The notes beneath the pieces are model-generated. The model made no database searches and was not told where the DNA came from. It worked only from the letters and a program-made list of their open reading frames with translations. Positions 21,269 to 29,084 of a DNA stretch of 29,084 nucleotides are shown here, one piece after another. The stretch lies in assembly GCA_032718475.1 (NCBI GenBank), contig JAUCBJ010002465.1:1-29084 (forward strand), in the 5' to 3' direction. The stretch's first letter is position 1; every line of letters begins with the position of its first letter. The DNA comes from Nemertoderma westbladi (lineage: Eukaryota > Xenacoelomorpha > Nemertodermatida > Nemertodermatidae). Made by a program: the position numbers and the translations under genes.

Positions 21269-23032
21269 ATGACAACGAAGAGCGAAGCTCACCAACGTCC
21301 TGAGACAAAAGCTGTCCAGCTATACAAAGAAGAGAAGTACAGTGAATCGATAATATACTTCACTAAGTACCTGGAATCCAATCCTAATGATAAAGAGAAA
21401 AGAGTTGCGTATTACAACCGGGGCATGGCATACCATCATCTTGGTGAACACAGCAAAGCCCTGGTTGACAGCGAAAAATGTATCGAATTGGATCGCTTCT
21501 GGGCGAAGGGCTATAAGTGCAAGGGATTGGCATTGGAGGGATTGCAAAAACCTAGGGATGCCATGGAGACAGTTCTTGATGGCCAAAAGTTGTGCTTTTA
21601 TGTGGACCACAATTCCCGCACTGTTCTTGGTCCACTGATCAGACGATTGAATAAACAAACAGGATTTTTGAAGGGAGACTTAGATGAATTGGAGAGAATG
21701 GAGAATGAGAAATATTGTGTGATCTGCAAGTTGTTTGAAAATGACTTAAGAGGAAAGTTATTGTTGACTTGTAAGACTTGTAAAATGGTCAACTATTGTG
21801 GGAAGGAACATCAGAAGGATGACGTCTCGGGTCATGCTGAAGTGTGCAGACAATTGTTGCAAATGCGAAAGAAATCTGAGCAGATACATAGCGTACATTT
21901 GGTTTGGCAAGATTCAGAGAAAGATGGAATACTGTTTGTGATTGCTTTGGAGGTCAAAGGAGCAAAGGGTCAGCAGTTTGTTAACCTTATGCGGTTCGGT
22001 ATAGGTGTGATGGAAAAGAGAACAATCAAACTTTGGAATGATTTGAAAAGGAATGTGTTGCCACTTCATGGGTGTGGTGGTAATTTCTGCCCGGTAAGTA
22101 AGCCGACAATTGATCAGCTGAAAGACTGGAGTGACTGGTTTTGTCTCCCAAAATACAAGACTATCTTTCAACAAATTTACATGAACGAAAAATTTTTGAG
22201 AATGATGATGTTACCAGAACATGTTGGCAATGTTTGTCAAGACGCAAAGGAAATAATGACAGAAGCTCTAACCGACCCAATGTCTGCCTTCTATGTGATG
22301 AAGAAAATCAAACTTATAGAATCCTTACAAGGCAGCATATTACGACTTCATATAGTAGGTGCCGAGCCTACCAAAGAGTTACTAAAAGCCATGACAACTT
22401 CTTTGTTGCTCAGTTCTCTTATTGAACCATTGGTCCTTCGCATAGTGTTCATTGGGCCACTTCTAACAAGCTCCCCAGATGTAGTAGAGGATGGGGAGCT
22501 TGTATGTGCCTCATATGGGGGAACATACCAGGAGTATCTATTGTCTGGAGAATACAAAAAGCCAGACTGCATAATTGGCTTCTTTCCTGGTCTATATGAT
22601 CCAACCTACACGTGGACTCCAGTTGTGGCCCATGCAGTTTCTAAGTGCATTCCATTCATGATTACGTGCTGTTATCTGGATGACTACAATGAAACGAAGA
22701 ATTGGTTGATGGGAGGCTGTATGATGGAGCCTAATATACCAGTCGATTGCCAGAACCCCTTTGCGTCATGGTTTTTGAATCAGAATCCTCTGGGTTCTAA
22801 TGCAATTAAACAACGAAATATGTTCGTTATGTGCCTTTTAGGGGGCAATTTGGGAGAACTAGACCGATTTATTGATGCTCAAATTAATAACCACGATGCC
22901 CAAGATCATGCCGTCGACTGTGAAGTATCAATTAATAAAGCGACTATATTAGCAGCAATGATGAATAATCTAGTACTGTCTCCTAAATCTTTAAAGGATT
23001 TGATCCAACTTAAGAAACGTGGATTACTGTAA
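21269..23032 (+). CDS. TPR and MYND zinc-finger protein with MSS51-like C-terminal domain
   Basis: An uninterrupted frame of 587 residues; an in-frame TAA at 21251-21253 fixes the ATG at 21269 as the first possible start. Residues about 12-110 form three TPR-type helical repeats (AVQLYKEEKYSESIIYFTKYL, AYYNRGMAYHHLGEHSKAL, GYKCKGLALEGL), a protein-protein interaction scaffold. Residues 150-193 are a MYND zinc finger with all eight ligands: C150, C153, C168, C171, C177, H181, H189, C193. Residues about 355-530 (LHIVGAEPTKELL, FIGPLL, KPDCIIGFFPGLYD, QNPFASWF) resemble the C-terminal domain of MSS51/ZMYND15-17 proteins. Function is unknown; MYND fingers usually bind Pro-rich partners. No signal peptide or membrane segment. 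It has no introns, which could mean a retrogene or a naturally single-exon family. ATTAAA at 23387 may be a poly(A) signal. Confidence 0.9.
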   Translation: MTTKSEAHQRPETKAVQLYKEEKYSESIIYFTKYLESNPNDKEKRVAYYNRGMAYHHLGEHSKALVDSEKCIELDRFWAKGYKCKGLALEGLQKPRDAMETVLDGQKLCFYVDHNSRTVLGPLIRRLNKQTGFLKGDLDELERMENEKYCVICKLFENDLRGKLLLTCKTCKMVNYCGKEHQKDDVSGHAEVCRQLLQMRKKSEQIHSVHLVWQDSEKDGILFVIALEVKGAKGQQFVNLMRFGIGVMEKRTIKLWNDLKRNVLPLHGCGGNFCPVSKPTIDQLKDWSDWFCLPKYKTIFQQIYMNEKFLRMMMLPEHVGNVCQDAKEIMTEALTDPMSAFYVMKKIKLIESLQGSILRLHIVGAEPTKELLKAMTTSLLLSSLIEPLVLRIVFIGPLLTSSPDVVEDGELVCASYGGTYQEYLLSGEYKKPDCIIGFFPGLYDPTYTWTPVVAHAVSKCIPFMITCCYLDDYNETKNWLMGGCMMEPNIPVDCQNPFASWFLNQNPLGSNAIKQRNMFVMCLLGGNLGELDRFIDAQINNHDAQDHAVDCEVSINKATILAAMMNNLVLSPKSLKDLIQLKKRGLL

Positions 23033-24089
23033 ACCCTAAAATATCTTCGATAGTCCTACATTAACTATCTTACAGCAGTTACAGCCTTCCCTATATATAT
23101 AGATTGATGAACATAATTATATTAATGAGTATAATTACATATATATTATGCTTTGTAATTATTATTATTATGTGTATGCACTTACATTATTTTTTGATGC
23201 GTTAATGAAATAGGCCTAGGCCTTCACCAGCATAATAATAATAATTTTCTTCTTCGTGTGCTTTACATTCTCTATTATGCCAAACTCGATTGCTTATGTA
23301 ACATCATCCAGCTTACAGAATTGATTGTTTGTGATATAATTGTAGGCTATACGCTAGGTAATGTAACCTGCTACCACCTTATTGTCATTAAATCTATTTT
23401 CACGTCCTCATTTCAATATTTCATTGCAATTTCATTAAGCTGCACTTATATATCTTTATTATTATTGTCATTTTTAGTTTAGACAATACTGTATATTACT
23501 GTAGTACCGATACATAGTAATCGATAATATATATTGGTATTACGTCGTATTTTCTTTAATTTTACTAAATGTCACGTGATATAAAGATCCTGTAACACTG
23601 ATCCGTTGACACTAAAGACTAAATTTATGAATATTATTGTTGGTTAGATTGTAGTACTGTAGTTGAAGCTTTTCTATGCTATACTGTATGTTGGGTGGTT
23701 GATTTGCGCCAATTTATAGTGTTTTTTAGGCCTATTGCTTTATTGTATATTAATGTTTTACTGTACCGATATTGTATTGCACTGTATACCAGTGGTGTTG
23801 CGTACGATAAACAATAGCGACAATGCTTTAATCGTTTAATGTTGTTGTTGGAATTTAATGTGGGAATAACTTAGTTTGATATTAATAACGTACAAATATT
23901 GGCAAGTTGCCTTCCCATATAGGTCCTACTGTATGTAAAGTATATAAAGAAGCTTAAAGGTTGGTTTTGACTAATGCTATATTATATATGGATCTGCTTA
24001 CAACAATGACATAGCAAATTTTCTAGTACATTTGCAAAGTTTCAGGGGGGGGGGGTCACTCTTTGTTTGACCATTTTCGATTTAAGTGG
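23033..24089. other. Region downstream of the TPR-MYND gene
   Basis: AT-rich 3' flank with short ATT and ATA simple repeats (about 23160-23170, 23233-23245). Around 24021-24044, TCTAGTACATTTGCAAAG followed by TTTCAG matches part of the satellite monomer at 4472-5400, and an 11-base G run follows at 24045-24055. No other gene seen. Confidence 0.5.
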
Positions 24090-25205
24090 CGCATGCTTAT
24101 CAATCAATTTCGGTATTGTTGAGTTACATAACTAAGATTTCTTTACAATTGATAGGTCATCGAAACTTGACTGGATAACGGCGATGTTGATAAACTGTAT
24201 TAGCAGGGTGTCTCGGAATATCAATACAGCAATGCACAACTGCGTGCAACAACTAACTGTAAACTGTTCATAGAACTGAAGGCTTGCTTGAATTTTAAAA
24301 TTTCAATTTAATTTAAAATTTTCTATTTAAATTTCAATCAATTTCGTTATTCTTGACCTAAGTTACATAATGTTGAGTTATATAATTCGGATTTCTTTAC
24401 AATTGATAGGTCATCGAAACTTTACTGGCATAACGGAGGCATAACAAAATTTATTATGTTGATAAATCAACTTTGAAACCAGCAATAGATATTGTTCTAA
24501 TGTCGCGATACTGCACTTTGGTTATATTATCAGGGTGTCTCGGAAGATCAATATAGCAAATCACAACTGCGCGTGGTCGGATATGAAGTATAAGGGTTCA
24601 GTTAACCACAATATTTAACTCGTGACAGTTTCTTGTCAACATAAGTCCCAACGTGTTACCTGACTCATGGGTCGGCCAGTGAACATGCTGTTGTAAGCTT
24701 ATTATTATACTTTCATTAGATCAATTTTTGTTAGTTTGATCATTGACGTGGATTTTAAATTCACCCACTATTAGTAAACGTTCTTGGCGGGTTACGTAGC
24801 TTTCAATAAATGTGGGGAAATCATCTAACAACATGAACTTGTAATAGAGTGGACGGGACTGTAAGAGGGGCGGTAGTTTATTATTAATAAGAGGGGTTTG
24901 TTGTTGTTGGAAATTCCGAACTGAAAATTCAAATCAATGAGTTTCACCACCGTCAAGTAGCGCCTACTGTACTGTAGTTAAATGTTATATTTACTTCTAT
25001 AGATAATACCAGTTCCGCCAGCATGGTTACCTACCCGAGGGTAATCGATTATTTCGTTAGCCTCGTGTGAACATCTATTTCACAACCTCGTCATTAGTCC
25101 GAGGCCAAGTTTCTTTTAACACACAGATATCGACATTATATCTAGTCATATATTCAGGATTCATTAAGCATAACAAGTTAGACCGACCATTATTATTATA
25201 TTGGG
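24090..25205 (-). mobile_element. CR1/L2-like LINE endonuclease and linker (remnant)
   Basis: Read on the minus strand from 25205: LLCLMNPEYMTRYNVDICVL, KETWPRTNDEVV (about 25185-25085), IIDYPRVGNHAGGTGIIYR, then DDFPTFIESYVTRQERLLIVG with GEFKIHVND (about 24830-24740) in place of GDFNIHV, SLQQHVHWPTHESGNTLGLML (about 24700-24630) and ISDHAQL (about 24580). A linker follows: VQYRDIRTISIAGFKVDL (about 24520-24470) and FDDLSIVKKSELYNSTL (about 24425-24375). These are the successive blocks of an apurinic-type endonuclease of CR1/L2 LINEs. Several frame changes and stops make it dead. The RT is missing. Confidence 0.8.
24099..24575. repeat. Tandem duplication within the LINE linker
   Basis: Two related copies: 24099-24247 and 24337-24575. 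Both contain CTTTACAATTGATAGGTCAT (24141 and 24395, 254 bases apart) and AGGGTGTCTCGGAA followed by ATCAATA. The left copy is shorter, lacking about 60-90 bases. A low-complexity A/T patch at about 24290-24340 lies between them. Confidence 0.85.
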
Positions 25206-25280
25206 TGCGTGTAGCTTACCGGGTGATGCAACAACAATACCTTTGGGTACATTGGTCACCCAACAAGGTACACAGCAAAT

Positions 25281-25450
25281 ATCGCCCGCGAAAAAGCTTC
25301 GCCCGGAGCAATCCTCGCCCAATAAACAATTATTGTTTTGGTTAGAAAAAGCAGCTCTTTTCCTTCAATTAGTAACTAAAATAGTTACTAACACAAATCT
25401 TATTGGGCGTAGGTTGCTCGTGGGCGAAGATGGCCTAGCGGGCGAAGGTT
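25281..25450. repeat. Imperfect hairpin (foldback) with GGGCGA arms
   Basis: The left arm, 25281-25325, ends in CTCGCCCAATAA; its complement starts the right arm at 25400, TTATTGGGCGTAGG, and pairing continues through TTGCTC and GGGCGAAG to GCGGGCGA near 25445. The 74-base loop contains the palindromes AACAATTATTGTT and TTAGTAACTAAAATAGTTACTAA. It may be a small MITE or an inverted duplication. Confidence 0.65.
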
Positions 25451-25481
25451 GTACGCTGGCGAAGGAAGGTTGCACCCAACC

Positions 25482-25655
25482 CGCAACACCAATACCATTG
25501 GGTATATTACCGGGTGACGCAACAACAATACCATTGGGTATATTACCGGGAGACGCAACAACAATACCATTGGGTACATTACCGGGTGACGCAACAACAA
25601 TACCATTGGGTACATTACCGGGTGACGCAACAACAATACCATTGGGTACATAACA
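25482..25655. repeat. 36-bp minisatellite, about five copies
   Basis: Unit pattern GACGCAACAACAATACCATT then GGGTACATTACCGGGT; the word GACGCAAC recurs at 36-base spacing (25516, 25552, 25588, 25624). A single diverged unit lies earlier, at about 25214-25252, on the other side of the hairpin. Because 36 is a multiple of three, one frame stays open as a repeated DATTIPLGTLPG. Confidence 0.9.
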
Positions 25656-26510
25656 TTAGGTAATATGAAGAGGTAATATATAGGTAATATGTATACTAAT
25701 TAAATACTTATGTATTGAGGGCAGTGTTAACGGATTGACTGCTGATTGAATTTTGTTTATTGTTTTGGTTAGTATAGACCGCCACTGCAATCTTATCCTT
25801 TCCCTTAATGTTTTCAATCGAATTAAATTAATATTTGAAACCCATTAAACACAGTTGGTGTTTACGGGTATTTTATGTCATACTGTAGTACTGTAGTTAT
25901 GATAGAGATGCATAGCCTGTCTTACTTAAAATTATTAGCATTTTAAAAAAACAATACAATGCGTCACTCGAGTACGGATACCTTAATTAATCGTTACCTC
26001 TTATCCAATTGTTTCACTATGCCAAATCCTCACCAACAGCAACACATTGAGTTAATATAATTTTATGTGTAGTATGATGAACTACAGACATCACAGAAAC
26101 CAGTGTTTAGTATGATTAGGCGACTATGTTCGTTAGTTTGTTGCTAGCCAAAATAAAATGCCAATATTGATAGCCTTTACCATCAATATATTAATTGTGG
26201 GCAGTAAATCCTACAGTCACAGTTATTTATATTGCCAGTTTTCAGACGCATTACACTTTCTGTACTTACCCTACTGTATAACTCGTCGTGTTTGCCCTGC
26301 AAGTACACACACATTAAGTAACGATGTTTTGTTTCCGGATATAAGTGATTGTATTATATTACAAACCAGCCAGTATCTTAAATCCAATTCACTGTACCTA
26401 CAGTATTCCTTATTATTATTAATATTGTCAAATCAAATTACACCAGTATCCTCCAATTTGTAAGTGTTTATATAACTTATGTAGGTTGTAAACCAACGTT
26501 GAATAAGTAA
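25656..26510. other. Region upstream of the Vav-like gene
   Basis: AT-rich, with no domain-bearing frame; a 101-codon open frame at 26158-26463 has no recognisable features. TATATAA at 26469-26475 is too close to the start codon to be assigned as a TATA box with confidence. An untranslated first exon elsewhere cannot be excluded. Confidence 0.4.
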
Positions 26511-28688
26511 ATGGAGGCGTGGAAACAATGTAGCTCGTGGCTGCGAGCTTTAAAGGTCTGTGCTAACGAGGAGTGGGACAGGGGGGACGCCTTTGGATTG
26601 GCCCAAGACCTTCGGGATGGTGTGTTACTATGCCAACTCATAAACATCATCTTGCCGGGGTCCATCGGTCCACGTGACTACAACATAACTCCTAGGATGT
26701 CTCCCTTTCTTTGCAACAGGAATATACAGACGTTCTTGGATGTTTGTTCAAGTAAATTCAAGTTACCCTCGAAACACTTATTTGAACCCCCGGACTTGTA
26801 TGATCTTTACAATTTCAAGAAAGTTTTGCTCACCTTGAGCAAATTAAGCCAGTGCCCTCAAGTTTTGAAATTAGGTTTCCCCACATTTTCGACGAGTTCT
26901 CAAAGTAAAGTTACTAAGGGAGTTCCAAAATATGAGGAAGAAGACATTTATGGAACCTTCCCAGGATTGGCTGAAACCAACGCTTTGGAAGACGAAGAAG
27001 AACCCATATATTATGTTAAACGTGATGATGATGAAGATGATATTTATGAGAAAATGGGTCTCGTAACTGCAATAATAAAGTCGACTCCAAAAGGATCAAC
27101 CATTCCAAAAATCGGTATTCGCGACAAATGTATCAACGAACTAATCCAATCCGAAGAGAAATATGTTCAGGTATTAAATTCTATTCGTGTTCATTTTATA
27201 CAAAAACTCAATAAAGACTTGGATGATGCAGTGATGCGAACAATTTTCTGTAATTTGGAAGAGTTATATAAGGTGCATGAGGGGTTACTTGGTGACATGA
27301 AGCTCGCGTTGAAAGATCCAAATAAGCCGGTAGCCGAGAGTCTTTTAAAGTGGGGGAAAGACTTGCTCAAATATGGTGAGTATTGTTCCAACTTACCTGA
27401 TGCCTTTAATGAGGTCGACGATCAGCAGAAGGATAGTAGAATAAGAGAAGCGATACAGAATTGTGAACAGATTGCCAATGGTTGTAGTTTTCGTCTCAGA
27501 GACCTGTTAACGGTCCCAATGCAGAGAATTCTTAAATACCATCTGATAATACGAGATCTAAAGAAAGAAACCCCAGAGGGACATCCAACATATAATTCGG
27601 TGCTAAATGCCCTTGAATCTTTAGAAGATGTTGCCTGTTATGTGAATGAGGTTAAACGTGATTCCGAGAATTTGAAGTTCATTAAGAATGTTGAAGCTGC
27701 TCTTAAGGATTACAATGGGAGTCCCTTGAAGATGTACGGTAGACACCACAGAGATGGTGAGCTAAGAGTACAAGAAGGATTAAACAAGTCTTCCAGTGAA
27801 AAGCGGTATATATTTCTATTTGACGGGGCGATTGTAATCACCAAACTAAATAACGGCACGTATGTTTTCAAGAAGACCATACTGCCTAAAGAATTCGGTA
27901 TGGGACCACGGACTGTCGTTGGACGCGAGCAGGGATCTTGGAGTTACAATTGTTTTAATCTCGTTTCAAAACAAAATCAGATAATTTTCCACGCGAAAAC
28001 GGCTGAACTTCGAAACAAATGGCAGTACGATTTCGAAAAATGCTTCAACAACATTATGCCACCTGCACGTAATTTTAATGCTCACAATTTTGAATACTTC
28101 ACCTTCAACGAGCCAACTGACTGCATGCAGTGCGGTAAGTTATTCCACGGTTTGTTTTTTCAGGGATATAGATGCAGCGGATGTTTGGTGATAATGCACA
28201 ACCGATGCATTGAGAAAGATGTGGATGGTGCGTGTAAAGAACCGTTTCCAGTGAATTCACCTCCGTCTGTACCGGAGCATAACGCGGCATCTTACGATCG
28301 CCGCGTTTCATTACCACCTCCAGATGAGCTCTGGTTCGTTGGAGATATGTTACGAGATGACTCCATAAAACTTTTCAAAGGCCAACCAGATGGAACCTTT
28401 CTCATCCGAACAACATTTAAAGAAGGTAAATGCGAATACAAATTGGACGTAATGTGCAACACGGTTCAACACATACTTATAAGATTCGATAACGAATTAG
28501 GAGTGCCACCTAACTGCTTTTTGACCCCAACTATTAAATTTAGCACGATTCACCAACTGGTCAACTATTACTCGGAAAACTCATTGGAACCGAGTTTTGC
28601 CACGGTTAAAACTCGGTTACTGTTTTCAATAAAGGAACAAATGGGCTACAAGAAAAAGTTGTCACGATTTAAATCAGAACCAGCATAA
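26511..28688 (+). CDS. vav: Vav-family Rho guanine-nucleotide exchange factor lacking SH3 domains
   Basis: A single open frame of 725 residues; the in-frame TAA at 26508-26510 just before the ATG fixes the start. Domains in order: calponin-homology 1-116 (MEAWKQCSSWL, LRDGVLLCQLINIILPG); acidic region about 140-182 with three tyrosines, Y147, Y167 or Y168, and Y179; DH exchange domain about 203-385 (VPMQRILKYHLIIRDL at 336-351); PH about 405-515 with W504; C1 zinc finger 525-575 (H525, C538, C541, C555, C558, H563, C566, C575); SH2 about 607-705 with the phosphotyrosine-binding Arg R633 in GTFLIR. Vav proteins activate Rac/Rho by loading GTP after tyrosine phosphorylation releases the acidic tail from DH. 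Vertebrate Vav has SH3-SH2-SH3 (about 840 residues); here the protein ends soon after SH2, and a Pro-rich linker replaces the first SH3. It is intronless, whereas Vav genes normally have many introns, so a processed retrogene is plausible. All domains look intact. Confidence 0.95.
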   Translation: MEAWKQCSSWLRALKVCANEEWDRGDAFGLAQDLRDGVLLCQLINIILPGSIGPRDYNITPRMSPFLCNRNIQTFLDVCSSKFKLPSKHLFEPPDLYDLYNFKKVLLTLSKLSQCPQVLKLGFPTFSTSSQSKVTKGVPKYEEEDIYGTFPGLAETNALEDEEEPIYYVKRDDDEDDIYEKMGLVTAIIKSTPKGSTIPKIGIRDKCINELIQSEEKYVQVLNSIRVHFIQKLNKDLDDAVMRTIFCNLEELYKVHEGLLGDMKLALKDPNKPVAESLLKWGKDLLKYGEYCSNLPDAFNEVDDQQKDSRIREAIQNCEQIANGCSFRLRDLLTVPMQRILKYHLIIRDLKKETPEGHPTYNSVLNALESLEDVACYVNEVKRDSENLKFIKNVEAALKDYNGSPLKMYGRHHRDGELRVQEGLNKSSSEKRYIFLFDGAIVITKLNNGTYVFKKTILPKEFGMGPRTVVGREQGSWSYNCFNLVSKQNQIIFHAKTAELRNKWQYDFEKCFNNIMPPARNFNAHNFEYFTFNEPTDCMQCGKLFHGLFFQGYRCSGCLVIMHNRCIEKDVDGACKEPFPVNSPPSVPEHNAASYDRRVSLPPPDELWFVGDMLRDDSIKLFKGQPDGTFLIRTTFKEGKCEYKLDVMCNTVQHILIRFDNELGVPPNCFLTPTIKFSTIHQLVNYYSENSLEPSFATVKTRLLFSIKEQMGYKKKLSRFKSEPA

Positions 28689-29084
28689 TAACTAAATACT
28701 AATCGATGATTTTAGACGACAGGATTTTCTCTAGAAATTTAAGATGAATCTCTCACTCAAGTGTAGATTTATGTTACAGACTATGATTCCAAATCTATTG
28801 ACTGTAGGCCTACCGTTATGGCTACAGTTATTTATTATAGTTATTAGTTATTTATTATATGGACAAACCATTATTAAAGGTGCTAGAATAATTGTTTAAA
28901 AAGTTAAATTTAAAAAATTTTACAGATGGCAAGCCAAACGCTTGTGATTGTACAGTAGCTACCGAAAGTATTCGTCAAATGTAACAATTGAATGAGATAT
29001 ATAACTTTATATGATTCGTTGCCAGTCCTTTAAGTGAAGGACCGCTAAGAGGGGAGTAAAGTAAACTAAACTCGTATGTAATTA
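28689..29084 (+). promoter_or_regulatory. 3' flank of the Vav-like gene with AU-rich elements
   Basis: TTATTTATT occurs at 28828-28836 and 28848-28856, matching the nonamer of AU-rich mRNA-destabilising elements. ATTAAA at 28873-28878 may be a poly(A) signal about 190 bases after the stop. No trace of an SH3 domain, of a genomic poly(A) tail, or of another gene is visible up to the window's end. Confidence 0.4.

Noticed and set aside
25201-25653. ORF with DATTIPLGTLPG repeats
   Set aside because: The period of 36 bases keeps the frame open; the first half crosses a hairpin and has no recognisable fold. Kept as a minisatellite.
26158-26463. 101-codon ORF just upstream of the Vav gene
   Set aside because: Ends before the Vav start, has an AT-driven Leu/Ile/Tyr/Ser composition and no domain; no evidence it is coding.
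26469-26475. TATATAA as a TATA box for the Vav gene
   Set aside because: Only 35 bases before the ATG, leaving almost no 5' untranslated region, and the flank is AT-rich so the word is expected by chance.

Overview
This window looks like nuclear DNA of a marine invertebrate deuterostome, most likely an echinoderm or hemichordate. The reasons are a complete Vav-type signalling gene with metazoan domains, a TPR-MYND gene, many decayed non-LTR retrotransposons of CR1/L2/Jockey and RTE-like type, and the scattered words TAGGCCTA, TACTGTA and ACCGGT, which I associate from memory with such genomes. The placement is an inference; no ribosomal or mitochondrial marker is present. No operons, CRISPR arrays, tRNAs or rRNAs were seen.

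Layout. Bases 1-4430 are a palimpsest of broken LINEs: on the minus strand ORF1 and reverse transcriptase (RT) pieces, on the plus strand a further RT relic from about 2953 to 4430. Bases 4472-5400 hold a tandem satellite of about 146-bp monomers in a 292-bp higher-order pattern; each monomer carries a word that on the minus strand matches the CTCF core consensus. A CGA microsatellite and a nearly complete endonuclease-RT LINE (5882-8394, one stop and one frameshift) follow. Bases 8400-10900 are AT-rich with a poly-C tract and a degenerate foldback at 10215-10545. Bases 10901-12464 are a TTAA-flanked piggyBac-like non-autonomous element with an internal 163-bp tandem repeat. Bases 12802-14116 hold an ORF1/endonuclease LINE relic, and 14155-14475 an internally deleted second copy of the 5882-8394 family. 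Bases 15939-18670 are a foldback-type transposon with imperfect terminal inverted repeats, 30-bp subterminal arrays and a 6-bp target duplication; a 1.9-kb LINE sits inside it. A CR1-like ORF2 tail lies at 20055-20325.

The right third holds the two convincing host genes, both on the plus strand, each one uninterrupted exon: a 587-residue TPR + MYND zinc-finger + MSS51-like C-terminal protein (21269-23032) and a 725-residue Vav-family Rho guanine-nucleotide exchange factor (26511-28688). The Vav protein has CH, acidic, DH, PH, C1 and SH2 domains but no SH3 domain. Between them lie a LINE endonuclease/linker relic with an internal duplication, a hairpin and a 36-bp minisatellite. The two genes show no visible functional link; Vav would act downstream of tyrosine kinases at the membrane and cytoskeleton, while the role of the MYND protein is unknown.

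The strongest leads are the SH3-less intronless Vav gene, the satellite with CTCF-like sites, and the foldback transposon. Edges of transposon relics are approximate (tens of bases) because they come from reading translations by eye.
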